DNA of 64,000 nucleotides. Source: Phocaeicola sp. (GTDB lineage: Bacteria > Bacteroidota > Bacteroidia > Bacteroidales > Bacteroidaceae). Position 1 is the stretch's first letter. Each line of letters opens with the position of its first letter. The DNA is taken from positions 25,865 to 89,864 of the forward strand of contig JAHHQV010000003.1 in NCBI GenBank assembly GCA_020026175.1, written 5' to 3'. The notes under the pieces are model-generated. The model saw nothing but the letters and a program-made list of their open reading frames with translations. It was not told the origin of the DNA and searched no databases. Below are positions 29,268-38,484 of this stretch, in pieces. A program made the translations under genes and the position numbers.

Positions 29268-29303
29268 TAGCTTTGCATATGTTTATAATAATGTGCAAAG
29301 CTA
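29268..29303. promoter_or_regulatory. inverted repeat containing a -7 element
   Basis: TAGCTTTGCA (29268-29277) and TGCAAAGCTA (29294-29303) are perfect inverted copies 16 bp apart. The outer arm, read on the minus strand, is TAGCTTTG, a -7 element for the TonB-domain gene starting at 29254. The other arm points the opposite way. It could be an operator over the promoter or a leader hairpin. The rest of the 223-bp gap upstream shows only AT-rich sequence. Confidence 0.45.
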
Positions 29304-29477
29304 ATAGTAATCTTTTTGAATATTATAAGATGAATTGTTAATAATGATAAAACATACTCACAGATGTGTACTTATCAATTATTTAAAAACAAAAGCAAGG
29401 GATATTGTAGAGTTTTATAATCTTTGATTATTTTACAATTTGTTAATATACAATTGTTTTGTTTTAAGTCTAATACA

Positions 29478-30662
29478 TTACTTGTTAATTTGTCGTCTGT
29501 ATACAGCAAACGTAGTGATGAAATATATACATGCCTGAATCCATAAAGCTTGAAATTCTGTGCTTACATCAGAAAGGGTAGCCCCCATACTGTTTATTCT
29601 TACAAATCCGTTTATTCCAAAAGTGGAAGGAGCTATCCATGAAACGACTTTCCAGAAGTCACTTATTGCAGAACCTGGCCATGAAATTCCGGAAATGAAC
29701 AATAGCGGTACGGATGTAAAAACATATAGCATCATACACGATTCTCTGTGGTGTATGAACATGGAACATGTCATTGCAAAAAAGATACATGCCAGCAGAT
29801 AAGGTAAGATGAATATGGCAAGAGTAAATGTGTCAGGTATCTGTACTAAACTGAACATCTTTGGTACAGCACAAAGTATATAGGCTGACACTAAGATATA
29901 TATAAGCAAGTAAACCAGTGATTTTCCTAATATAACATACAGTGTTCCGCTACTGTTCTTGCCTATAAAATCAGGATAATTCATTCCTTTTGATTCTCTG
30001 GCAGTTCCGGCAGACATACCTATTCCCAACAATAGTGTCTGTTGTATTATAAGCACCAACACGGCTGGAATAAGAAAACTGGCAAAACCGTCTTGAGGAT
30101 TGAACATAGATATTGATTTATATTCAATAGGGGTTGTTCCAACTTCATCTTGTCTGTCAGTTGAATTGCCCATTCTCTGTATCTTTATCTTTTTGTTCAT
30201 CTCAAGCGATACATTTGTAGTTGCTATAAGTAGCGATTTATAGTATAACAAACCGCTCATATCGCTGTAAATGTTTACAACAGATTGTTTTCCGGAAGTG
30301 AGATTGTCGGTAAAATCTTCGGGCATATATATAATACCATATACATTGCCTTTTTTTATCAGTTCCTTGGCTTCTTCCATGTCAGTGCAATACGATTGTA
30401 TTTTCACTTCAGAAGTTCCATCTACCATTCTTATGAAATTACGGCTCATAGAAGTCATGCTATCATCTACCACAGCAATAGGTACATCCCTTACCACCTC
30501 CTGTGTATATATAAAAGCATACAGAAGAGGATAGGCTATAGGTACCAGAATCAAGAAAATAAGAACACCTTGATCTTTTAATATATTCCTAATTTCTTTA
30601 TTGCACATAATAAAAAGGTTTGTTGCACCTTTTCGTATTATATTAAAAAAAACATTGTTCAT
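29478..30662 (-). CDS. ABC-2 type permease (second of pair)
   Basis: A 394-residue protein of the DrrB/YhhJ-like ABC-2 group: one N-terminal membrane helix (about 30-55), a large extracytoplasmic domain of about 150 residues, and five helices in the C-terminal half. It lies 15 bp after a paralogous permease gene and is the last gene of a tolC-hlyD-permease-permease unit. It should form the inner-membrane channel of a tripartite exporter as a heterodimer with its neighbour. No ATPase gene is near. Confidence 0.88.
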   Translation of the reverse strand: MNNVFFNIIRKGATNLFIMCNKEIRNILKDQGVLIFLILVPIAYPLLYAFIYTQEVVRDVPIAVVDDSMTSMSRNFIRMVDGTSEVKIQSYCTDMEEAKELIKKGNVYGIIYMPEDFTDNLTSGKQSVVNIYSDMSGLLYYKSLLIATTNVSLEMNKKIKIQRMGNSTDRQDEVGTTPIEYKSISMFNPQDGFASFLIPAVLVLIIQQTLLLGIGMSAGTARESKGMNYPDFIGKNSSGTLYVILGKSLVYLLIYILVSAYILCAVPKMFSLVQIPDTFTLAIFILPYLLACIFFAMTCSMFIHHRESCMMLYVFTSVPLLFISGISWPGSAISDFWKVVSWIAPSTFGINGFVRINSMGATLSDVSTEFQALWIQACIYFITTFAVYRRQINK

Positions 30663-30677
30663 TGTCTACATATCTTT

Positions 30678-31850
30678 TTATGGTAAATACGTATAATTCT
30701 CCATAATATGCTTCATCCTTTTTAAGATAAAACATGGAAGTATCATAAACAGTAGTAATGCTGCTACAGATTTCCATGCATATATAATAGGATAACCGTT
30801 TAAGGCCTGATTGACATAAATAAGGAAATAGTGTCTTAATGGAAACAGATTGCTCAATGCCTGTAGGGTAGGGTGCATAGCCATTACTGGAAAAGTAAAA
30901 CCGGAGATAGAGAATGATATTACCCCCCACAAAGACGATGTACTTAGAGCCAGACGCATAGCCCCGAACAATCCGAAAAAGAATATTCCAAGTGCCTGCG
31001 ACGAAAGCACAAGAAGTACTCCAGCCAACATCATAGTCCCTATACCACCATTACATGGAATGTGCATGAATCCATACAACAGAACATTCTGGAATGTAGC
31101 CATAACAAGGAATACCATAGTCTGTGGAAAAATTTTCCCTGCCAAAGCTTTCAGTATAGAACCGTCTGCCATTCTCATAAGTTCCTTTGAAGTATTGTCT
31201 TTCAGTTCGCTGCCAAGTGTATACGTTGTAGTAAGGAATATGATAAGCATCAATATACCTGGGAAAATAGTATTACACAGATAAACGGAATAGTTTAGCC
31301 ACGGATTCCCTATAGGATGAGTATCTATTACTATCGGTTGCAGGAATCCCATAGCCTGTTTTTCGGTTGCACCTTTTGCGTATAGTGTAGCCCTTCCTAT
31401 TGCACCTCCTGCCAGTTCGGACATCATTTTCATATCCCTGTATATCAGAGAACCTGCAATGAGGTACGAATAGTTAGTATAAAATGAAATTTTAGGCTGC
31501 CTGCTGGCCAAAGCCTTTTCTGTCGTACCTTCAGGAATATAATAGAACGCATAAATATCTCCTTTTTGTACAGCCTTTCTTGCCTCGTTCAAACTACTGT
31601 AGTGCGACACAATCTTTGTTTGCTGGAAAGCGTCAAGATTCCGTATTATATTTCTTGTAGTAGATGTATTGTCGAGGTCCACCACTCCGGCAGGTAAATC
31701 AGTAGGCAATCCGCTTTCCATCAGAGAAGCGAAAAATATGTAGCTGAACAGTGGTGCTATAATCATACAAAACAGATACATCGGTTTTGTGCCCAGTCGT
31801 AGCACTTCACGTTTCATTATATCTAAAAGTCTATAGGTGGTATTCGACAT
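30678..31850 (-). CDS. ABC-2 type permease (first of pair)
   Basis: About 390 residues with the same layout as its downstream paralogue: an N-terminal helix (MYLFCMIIAPLFSYIFF), a long extracytoplasmic loop and a C-terminal bundle of helices. The ATG at 31850 is preferred; the in-frame codon at 31871 is TTG and lies inside the end of hlyD. The gap to hlyD is then 10 bp. Confidence 0.87.
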   Translation of the reverse strand: MSNTTYRLLDIMKREVLRLGTKPMYLFCMIIAPLFSYIFFASLMESGLPTDLPAGVVDLDNTSTTRNIIRNLDAFQQTKIVSHYSSLNEARKAVQKGDIYAFYYIPEGTTEKALASRQPKISFYTNYSYLIAGSLIYRDMKMMSELAGGAIGRATLYAKGATEKQAMGFLQPIVIDTHPIGNPWLNYSVYLCNTIFPGILMLIIFLTTTYTLGSELKDNTSKELMRMADGSILKALAGKIFPQTMVFLVMATFQNVLLYGFMHIPCNGGIGTMMLAGVLLVLSSQALGIFFFGLFGAMRLALSTSSLWGVISFSISGFTFPVMAMHPTLQALSNLFPLRHYFLIYVNQALNGYPIIYAWKSVAALLLFMILPCFILKRMKHIMENYTYLP

Positions 31851-31860
31851 GATTAAAATA

Positions 31861-32847
31861 TTATTTTTCAATTATAGCCGACATTCCGGGACGAAGGTTT
31901 TCTACCGGATTGATGGTCTTTGCTTTTACTTCAAATGTTTTCAGGTCAAACTGACCGGTTGTTTTTGTGGCCTTCCATGCAGCATAGTTTCCAAGGTCTT
32001 TTATGTTGTATATCTTGAAAACAATATTTTTTTCCAATGCAGGAATATAAGCCATTACCTCTTCTCCCATTGTAAAGTTTTTCAGAAGGTCTTCTCTCAC
32101 ATTGAAGCTTACCCACATCTTGTCCAGTTGTGCCACGTTCATGATAGGAGCACCTGTACCTACAAGTTCTCCCACCTTAGGAAAAACTTCTGTCACCTCT
32201 CCGTCGGCCATAGCTATAAGATAAGTTTCGCTGATGTATGACGACACCTCTGCCACTGCTCCTTTGGCTCTTTCCACTTGTGCTGCTGCCATAGCTTTAT
32301 CTTCCTGTTGGGCACCGTTTTTGGCCATCGTATATTGTGCCTTTGCTGCACGTTCTGTAGCTTTCATAGCTTCATATTGCGCTTTTGCTTCATCTTTCTT
32401 TTGTGCAGACATCACACCTTGTTCAAACAGGTTGCTCACTCTCTTGTATGACTTCTCTGCGATTTCAAGTCCGGCTTTAGCCTTCTGCCAAATTTCGAAT
32501 GCAGCCTGTATCTGTTCGTTTCTTGTACCCTTTATAGCTTTTTGGTTCATTGCCAGTGCGGCCTGTTCTGCAGCCTGTGCCTGCATTAGTTTTGCCATCA
32601 CGTCTGGAGCTTCAAGTATAGCCAGTGTATCACCTGCTTTCACTTTGTCGCCTTCTGTGACGAAATATTTCAATATACGTCCCGGCACCTTGCTCGAAAC
32701 ACGATACTCTGTAGCTTCTGCCTGTCCCTGTATAATTTCAGGTCCTTTGCTGAAACTGAACAAACCTATAATGCTGACTATTACTACAACTGTCAATAAA
32801 GTAAGGAATGCAAGCAGAATACTGCTGCGTTGAGATTTTTCTGTCAT
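31861..32847 (-). CDS. HlyD-family membrane fusion protein
   Basis: A 328-residue periplasmic adaptor. One N-terminal membrane anchor (about 11-31), a lipoyl/barrel-sandwich half (GRILKYFVTEGDKVKAGDTLAIL split by the hairpin), an alanine-rich alpha-helical hairpin of roughly 100 residues, the second half of the lipoyl fold and a beta-barrel. It links the ABC-2 pair to the outer-membrane channel encoded 8 bp upstream. Confidence 0.92.
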   Translation of the reverse strand: MTEKSQRSSILLAFLTLLTVVVIVSIIGLFSFSKGPEIIQGQAEATEYRVSSKVPGRILKYFVTEGDKVKAGDTLAILEAPDVMAKLMQAQAAEQAALAMNQKAIKGTRNEQIQAAFEIWQKAKAGLEIAEKSYKRVSNLFEQGVMSAQKKDEAKAQYEAMKATERAAKAQYTMAKNGAQQEDKAMAAAQVERAKGAVAEVSSYISETYLIAMADGEVTEVFPKVGELVGTGAPIMNVAQLDKMWVSFNVREDLLKNFTMGEEVMAYIPALEKNIVFKIYNIKDLGNYAAWKATKTTGQFDLKTFEVKAKTINPVENLRPGMSAIIEK

Positions 32848-32855
32848 AAAATTTC

Positions 32856-34340
32856 TTATTTTAAAGTACCCATTGATTTTTTCAAATATAATTCACTCAT
32901 TTTCATGTCTATCTGCGCATCTATTCTGCCCGATTTGGCAGACAGCCACGCTGTTTGTGCTTCAAGCACATTGCTTGTAGGTATAACTCCTTCTTTGAAT
33001 CCGAGTGTGGCAAAACGGAGATTTTCTTCTGCTTTATCCATATTTTGTTCAGCCATAGCAAGTTGCTTTATAGCTTCGTTCACTTTATATGAATTTTGTG
33101 TTACTTGCAGTTCTACTTTCTCACGCACATCTGCAAGTTGATATTTGGCTATATTGGCTTCAGCCTTTGCTGCCTTTACCTTATATATACCTTCTCCCCA
33201 ATGGAATACAGGAACTTTCAGCACAACACCTGCTGCAAACATGCCTCTGAACTTGTTTTCAAAACCATTTACAAGTGACGGATTGGTAACCGCATAATTT
33301 GCCGTTAGGGCAATGGAAGGAAGAAACTCCGAGCGTGCTATATTGACTTTCTGATTGTAAATCTTGGTGGCAAGTTCCAGACTTTTCAGTTCTTTTCTAT
33401 TTGCCAATGCTATATCCACATTGCTCTCTGTAAAAGTTTCGGGCAATGTCAGGTTTTCAATATTCTCGTCAGTCAATGCAATGTCTGTGTTTAGTGGGAT
33501 ACCACAAATCTGACATAACACCATTCTGGACAGGCTCAATCCGTTTTCCACTTTTGTAAGAGTCACTTCAGCTTCGTTTAGCTTTACCTTTACGCTCAGT
33601 CCGTCCGACTTGGTGGCAACCCCCTCGTTTATCATCTTTTCTATATCAGAGTCGAGTGTCTTTAGAAGATTTACATAACTTTCAGCAAGTTTTCTTTTGT
33701 TTTCCAAAGATATAACTTGCCAGTAAGCCTGGTCGGTACTCAATATGATATCTTCCATTCCGGTGGCATGCTGATTTTGTGCAAGCTGTTCGGCATATCT
33801 TGTTATCTTGTTGTATGCCACTATTTTTCCACCCATATAAAGAGGTTGTGTAAGAGATAATGTTCCAGCAAACATATTTCTTGTATCGGTACGCAAAGCA
33901 TCTACAAATCCTTGGCCTGCACCGTTCAGTCCATTGGTGACACCTTGAATCATCCCCGGTACAATGCTTTGCAGTGGCTTTAATATAGGTGCAAGCATAG
34001 GATTACCCTCTAAAATATGCTGTAACTGCTGAAATTGTTGCTGCAACTGATTTCCTGCTGTTGTACCGATATTTCCTATAGAGTGTTTTTGTTCATCGCT
34101 AAGTAGAGAAACTTCTTTTTGAGTCCTCATATAAGTGCCGATGATGTCGAATTTAGGAAGATAGTTAGTAAAAGCTGCTTTCTTTTGATAATGAGCTGCA
34201 TTTATCTTTTCTTGAGCTATTCTTATCTCCTTGTTGTTTTCTATGGCAAGGCTTCTGCAGCTGTCCAGTGATAATAGTCGTTGGGAATATACATTGAATG
34301 TTATTCCTGAAACAAGTATAAAACTTAAAAGTCTTTTCAT
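32856..34340 (-). CDS. TolC-type outer-membrane channel (exporter 1)
   Basis: About 494 residues from the ATG at 34340 (MKRLLSFILVSGI, signal peptide ending near VYSQ). It shows the two repeated OEP halves: long helices with conserved ALANRKEL and FLPSIALTANYAVTNPS features. A Gln-rich insert (QLQQQFQQLQ) sits near residue 95. An in-frame start further upstream at 34382 is unlikely because the promoter and operator lie between the two. First gene of the exporter operon. Confidence 0.92.
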   Translation of the reverse strand: MKRLLSFILVSGITFNVYSQRLLSLDSCRSLAIENNKEIRIAQEKINAAHYQKKAAFTNYLPKFDIIGTYMRTQKEVSLLSDEQKHSIGNIGTTAGNQLQQQFQQLQHILEGNPMLAPILKPLQSIVPGMIQGVTNGLNGAGQGFVDALRTDTRNMFAGTLSLTQPLYMGGKIVAYNKITRYAEQLAQNQHATGMEDIILSTDQAYWQVISLENKRKLAESYVNLLKTLDSDIEKMINEGVATKSDGLSVKVKLNEAEVTLTKVENGLSLSRMVLCQICGIPLNTDIALTDENIENLTLPETFTESNVDIALANRKELKSLELATKIYNQKVNIARSEFLPSIALTANYAVTNPSLVNGFENKFRGMFAAGVVLKVPVFHWGEGIYKVKAAKAEANIAKYQLADVREKVELQVTQNSYKVNEAIKQLAMAEQNMDKAEENLRFATLGFKEGVIPTSNVLEAQTAWLSAKSGRIDAQIDMKMSELYLKKSMGTLK

Positions 34341-34363
34341 AAATAAGTGGAATATGTAGTTTG

Positions 34364-34377
34364 GTTGCATATGCAAC
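34364..34377. promoter_or_regulatory. perfect 14-bp palindrome, likely operator
   Basis: GTTGCATATGCAAC is a perfect palindrome placed just downstream of the -7 element of the tolC-hlyD-ABC-2 operon, so a bound repressor would cover the transcription start. TTGC-N4-GCAA resembles known MarR-family sites. No MarR- or TetR-type gene was seen nearby. Confidence 0.65.
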
Positions 34378-34379
34378 TG

Positions 34380-34410
34380 CAAATATATGTATAAAAAATA
34401 TTATACCAAC
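34380..34410 (-). promoter_or_regulatory. promoter of the tolC-hlyD-ABC-2 operon
   Basis: Minus strand: GTTG (34407-34410), 19 bp, then TATATTTG (34380-34387). It fits the -33/-7 pattern with one mismatch in the -33 box. Confidence 0.65.
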
Positions 34411-34503
34411 TATTTAAAGAAAAAGATTAATAAGTTTTTGGTATTTTATGTAATAGATTTAAGGTTTTCTTTTTTCAAGAAACTTGAATGGCTTTTAGTA
34501 AAT

Positions 34504-34543
34504 AAGGTCTTCAAAACGTAGTAGAAAACGTATTGAAGACCTT
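34504..34543 (-). terminator. terminator of the BACON-like lipoprotein gene
   Basis: AAGGTCTTCAA (34504-34514) and TTGAAGACCTT (34533-34543) pair perfectly, extended by an internal ACGT. On the minus strand the stem is followed by a moderately T-rich stretch. The remaining 120 bp or so up to the tolC promoter is plain AT-rich sequence. Confidence 0.75.
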
Positions 34544-34561
34544 GTTGTTATTGTTTTATAA

Positions 34562-35974
34562 TCAGTATTCTAAAGTATATGTTACAGTATCTTTGCCTTC
34601 TCCTAATTTTTTGTATTTTCTTTCTATTTTTGTTCTATATTTTTTGATTGTTTGTCCAGGATATTCTTTGATTACTTCATCTGTTACAATTTCTTTTTCT
34701 TTTACTTCTATAATATCAAACTTTTGTGTCAAGATTACTTTAGACAAGTTCTTGTCTTTGTCATACTCATATTTATATTCGTCATAATATTCGCTGAAAT
34801 CAGCTTTCTTATGTGTTCTTTCATATATTATTGTTCCTGGTTTTTCGTATGATTCTCCTTCTGATACATTTGCTAATTCATATCTTTTTTTTATACGTTC
34901 TATTAAGTAGTCGCTTGTTTTACCAATCTTGCCAATAGACGATATAATTGTAAAAGATTCATAATCAAATTCATCAAAATTGGTTAAGAATGCCGTCATA
35001 TCTATAATATTGTTATTAGGACATTTATTAGGATAGTAAGTAGGAATATCAAAATTATATACATCCACACTAGAATCATATTCATCATATTTGTATTCTA
35101 ATCTTGTCCAAAATCCTTCTTTATATTCAAAGTTAGATGAATATTTGCGATCATAGGCCTTGTCATAAGTGGTTAAATTTTTCAGTCTGCCGTCTTCATT
35201 ATAATCAAGTTTGTGCTTATCTAAATATTGTTTTTTTTCTTTATTAAACTCACGTACTTTTACGGCATTTCCTTTATCATTTAGTGTAACGATATATTTT
35301 TCTTCTTCTGTAGCTCCGTCATAATTATATCTTGAAGTAACACTTATTTCTCCTACAACACTATAGTCGTATACTATTTCGCTTTCTTCGTATCCGTCTT
35401 CAAGGTCGCTAATGCGTGAAACTCTTCCTTTGTCGTCATAATGATATGTCATTACACTATTGGATATACTTTCTTGACTTCCAGGCTTATAATTAGGATT
35501 GTCTATAAACTCACTTGGATAATCAACAATCATTTTTACTGTTTTCACTTGTTTTGTCACACTTCCATCGCTGTTTTCAGCAACCTGTTCGATAGTGATT
35601 TTTACGGCTGTATCGCCACATTCAATGATAATTTCGGCTTTACGAGTCATTCCTGTAAAGTTTTTTGTAAAAGACATGGAAAGTGAAACATCGCCAGCTT
35701 CACCGCTGTAGGCACTTAACTTAACCCATTCCACTTCTTTGCCAGCCTCAACAGCTCTTGTAGGAGTTACGTCATTTACTGTGGCTTTCCAAGGTGCAAC
35801 AGCCTTGAAACTAATAGCCTGTCCGTTTTCTGTTTCGTCGGCTTTCACTACTACTTTTTCAGGAGTGTTGTTCACTAATTCAATGTTTTCAGGTTTTCCA
35901 CCATTACCATTTTCATCGCTACATGCAGTCAGCATTAAAGCTGTACAAAGCATTAAAAGATAAGAAACTTTCAT
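34562..35974 (-). CDS. BACON-like surface lipoprotein
   Basis: A 470-residue lipoprotein (LMLTAC, Cys 18). Residues about 30-130 look like a BACON-type Ig-like domain (APWKATVND, WVKLSAYSGEAGD, RKAEIIIECGDTAVKITIEQ). The remainder is rich in Tyr, Asp, Lys and Glu with repeated strand-turn units (YHYDDKGRVSRI, DYNEDGRLKNL, YEYDKDKNLSKV), like the YD-type or DUF4595-type repeats of Bacteroidetes lipoproteins. The ATG directly follows a run of 14 As. The role is unknown; BACON domains often bind glycans or act as spacers. It stands alone between two efflux loci. Confidence 0.75.
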   Translation of the reverse strand: MKVSYLLMLCTALMLTACSDENGNGGKPENIELVNNTPEKVVVKADETENGQAISFKAVAPWKATVNDVTPTRAVEAGKEVEWVKLSAYSGEAGDVSLSMSFTKNFTGMTRKAEIIIECGDTAVKITIEQVAENSDGSVTKQVKTVKMIVDYPSEFIDNPNYKPGSQESISNSVMTYHYDDKGRVSRISDLEDGYEESEIVYDYSVVGEISVTSRYNYDGATEEEKYIVTLNDKGNAVKVREFNKEKKQYLDKHKLDYNEDGRLKNLTTYDKAYDRKYSSNFEYKEGFWTRLEYKYDEYDSSVDVYNFDIPTYYPNKCPNNNIIDMTAFLTNFDEFDYESFTIISSIGKIGKTSDYLIERIKKRYELANVSEGESYEKPGTIIYERTHKKADFSEYYDEYKYEYDKDKNLSKVILTQKFDIIEVKEKEIVTDEVIKEYPGQTIKKYRTKIERKYKKLGEGKDTVTYTLEY

Positions 35975-35988
35975 TTTTTTTTTTTTTT
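35975..35988 (-). repeat. A14 homopolymer abutting a start codon
   Basis: Fourteen Ts on the plus strand, read as A14 on the minus strand, immediately before the ATG of the BACON-like lipoprotein gene. It occupies the ribosome-binding region. A near -7 element (CAACTTTG) lies just upstream. Confidence 0.6.
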
Positions 35989-36108
35989 GTTAACTTTACA
36001 AAGTTGGCAATACTTAATTTAATAACCAAGAAAAACTCCTTGTTTTTTTACATATATTCAAAAAAAACAAGAAGTTAAGCTAAAAAAGCAACAAATTATA
36101 CAAATAAA

Positions 36109-36168
36109 AAACGATTAGGCGTTTATGTTAAAACGCTTAGTCGTTCGAGCATGAATGACTAAGCGTTT
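36109..36168 (-). terminator. three-arm terminator at the end of the efflux operon
   Basis: Three related arms: AAACGATTAGGCGTTT (36109-36124), AAACGCTTAGTCGTTC (36131-36146) and GAATGACTAAGCGTTT (36153-36168). The middle arm can pair with either neighbour. On the minus strand the last arm ends in six Ts, so the middle/left pairing forms an intrinsic terminator for the permease operon. Confidence 0.7.
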
Positions 36169-36196
36169 AATATAGAATGTAGGCATACACTATTAT

Positions 36197-38422
36197 TCAC
36201 TCTTTATCACTTCCGCAGGGTTGATATTGGCAATCTTCCAGATTTTTCCTCCGATAGTCAGTCCCACTACCAATAGTGATAATCAAAGGCAGCGTGAAGA
36301 TACTTATAGTAGCCACATCAAGCTTGAAGCTATAATTATTGAGAAGTAAGATGAAATAGCATACCCCCAATGACAATACATAAGCTATAGCCAGCAAAAC
36401 AATGTATCTATGTCCGAACAAGCGGTAAATGATCATTTTTTTTGCCCCATTAATCTTGCGGATAGCCACCTCTTTTTGCCGGCGTTCCGTATCAAGGCTG
36501 ATAGACTGATACAACCCCAACAAAGTAATCAGTAAAGCCAATACGGTACATACTGCAAACAGATTCTTCATTAAAATGAATCCTGTCATTTCTCTGTGGA
36601 ATAAAGATTCTGCTTCATATGGTTCATTCACCGGATAATATTTGTTCAGAATTGCCTTTATCTCCCTTAAAGCTTCTGCACGATTGCAGCCCTCTTTCAG
36701 TTTGATATATCCATAGGTATGCTTTATGTTATGAGGTAAAGGCAGTAATACCAATTGGTCGTTATAAGAAACATAATGCTGATGACATCCCACAATAGGA
36801 TAGTCAACCCCATCGTACCAAACCTTGTGGAATGTACTGTCACGGCGGTACTGGTCATCAAACTCTTTGGTGACATAGGCAAAAGCCTCTCCTTGATGAT
36901 GCTTGATCTTTACATGTATTTGGTTAAGGAAAGTTTCGTCTACCAACAAAGTTGTAGCTTCTCCAGGTTTCATGTCTATAATATGTCCATAACTATATTC
37001 GGAAACAGATTCACACCATGAGCCTTGTTTCAATGCTTGAATAATCTCTTCCCGATGCTTTTGCATATCTTCAGATCTTGGACTAATAGAAAATGGGATG
37101 AGGTTTTCCTGGTCTTCTTCTGTGAGAACAGGGAATTTTTTATCGAAACTGCTGTTCATGGCAGCTGATATGGCAATAATGCCTGATAAGAACCCCAATG
37201 AAATAAATAATTGGAAAGTTTGAAATACATTACGCAACATCAGATTGCCACGACTCTGACGACCGCTCAGCCCGTTGACTTGCAGATGTTTCATCAGTCG
37301 ACATACCGTTACTGCACTTATTACTATCGGAAAGATGAACAAACAGCTGCCTATTCGTATTTGTACACCAACCAAAGTATTGGTATCCACATAAAACTCA
37401 TTTTGTACAAAAGAAGAAAAACTACTCATCACTATAGGGAAGATACCCTCGGTCACTGCCATAGCGAGCAACAAACTGATGAAAATGATAATACATTGTT
37501 CTCCGCACATCCATCCCCATAGATGTAAAGCATTACCTCCCAAACTCAGACGTAGCCGGATGGTATTTATTCGGTTGACAAAACTCCCCACGCTTAATGA
37601 GAAATAATTGATGAGTGCAATCAATAAGATAAACATACCCAAGATGGCAAGATACATGGGAAGGGGATTTGTAATATTGTTTTCACTTCTCCAATAAAAA
37701 CATGGAGTTGCTTCGGCTGAATCATCCCATTTCATGGCTTTTAGTAGTCGTTCGTTCAACACTTTCAAATCAGTATCGGGTTTCATCAAAAAAGTTAGAT
37801 TGACATCTCTAAATCTTTCTTTTACCCAGGGAGCTGTAAGAAATACTTTGTCGGGAACCAAATTAACATTTGTCCCTGTCGGATAAGGTTTTACAATAGC
37901 CACAACTTGATAATCTATATCAGACAATCGAATAGTACTGCCAATCTTCACATCTTTATCGGCATACTTATTCATAAACTCTGTAGTAACCACAGCCTGA
38001 TTGAATTTCTCATTAAAATCTTCCCATCTGCCTTCCAATAACTGGGTAGGGTAAAGTTTGAAATAATCGGAGGTAGTAATAGTTCCACTTACAGAATATC
38101 TGTTATTGGAGGACGTAACGTAGATACCTTTAAAATCTTGAGCATTAATTTTTGCTTCTATAGCATCACCTGCAATATCTTCTATTTTCTTTAGCTTCTC
38201 ATCAGACAATCCAATATGAGAACGTATACTATACTGCGAGCGGACCACAGCAAGACGGTCGTAAGTGGATAATGATTTATCTGCATAGGTAAATACAAAG
38301 TAATAATAGCTGCATAGACTGAAACAAATTATTCCAGCTGTAATGCAGAGGGCAGAAAGTACACTACGACTTTTTTGCTGTAGCATAGTTCGAAAGATAA
38401 TGATAAGATAATGTTTTATCAT
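36197..38422 (-). CDS. FtsX/MacB-type ABC permease 5, C-terminus frameshifted
   Basis: A 741-residue permease with the large FtsX/MacB layout: helix near 20-40, periplasmic domain, three helices (about 260-375), helix near 400, second periplasmic domain and three C-terminal helices. In the other four permeases the last residues are INP or IDP followed by ..K.E. Here the open frame ends in an unrelated sequence (QYQPCGSDKE), but the -1 frame reads LTIGGKIWKIANINPAEVIKSE and stops at 36193. A one-base insertion near 36270 would explain this. The last helix is therefore broken. Either a sequencing error or a real inactivating change. Last gene of the operon. Confidence 0.85.
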   Translation of the reverse strand: MIKHYLIIIFRTMLQQKSRSVLSALCITAGIICFSLCSYYYFVFTYADKSLSTYDRLAVVRSQYSIRSHIGLSDEKLKKIEDIAGDAIEAKINAQDFKGIYVTSSNNRYSVSGTITTSDYFKLYPTQLLEGRWEDFNEKFNQAVVTTEFMNKYADKDVKIGSTIRLSDIDYQVVAIVKPYPTGTNVNLVPDKVFLTAPWVKERFRDVNLTFLMKPDTDLKVLNERLLKAMKWDDSAEATPCFYWRSENNITNPLPMYLAILGMFILLIALINYFSLSVGSFVNRINTIRLRLSLGGNALHLWGWMCGEQCIIIFISLLLAMAVTEGIFPIVMSSFSSFVQNEFYVDTNTLVGVQIRIGSCLFIFPIVISAVTVCRLMKHLQVNGLSGRQSRGNLMLRNVFQTFQLFISLGFLSGIIAISAAMNSSFDKKFPVLTEEDQENLIPFSISPRSEDMQKHREEIIQALKQGSWCESVSEYSYGHIIDMKPGEATTLLVDETFLNQIHVKIKHHQGEAFAYVTKEFDDQYRRDSTFHKVWYDGVDYPIVGCHQHYVSYNDQLVLLPLPHNIKHTYGYIKLKEGCNRAEALREIKAILNKYYPVNEPYEAESLFHREMTGFILMKNLFAVCTVLALLITLLGLYQSISLDTERRQKEVAIRKINGAKKMIIYRLFGHRYIVLLAIAYVLSLGVCYFILLLNNYSFKLDVATISIFTLPLIITIGSGTDYRRKNLEDCQYQPCGSDKE

Positions 38423-38484
38423 ATTTCTGTTATTTCTTATTTTTTAATAATTAGTCGTTTTATGTTTCATTCAAAATCAACGAG

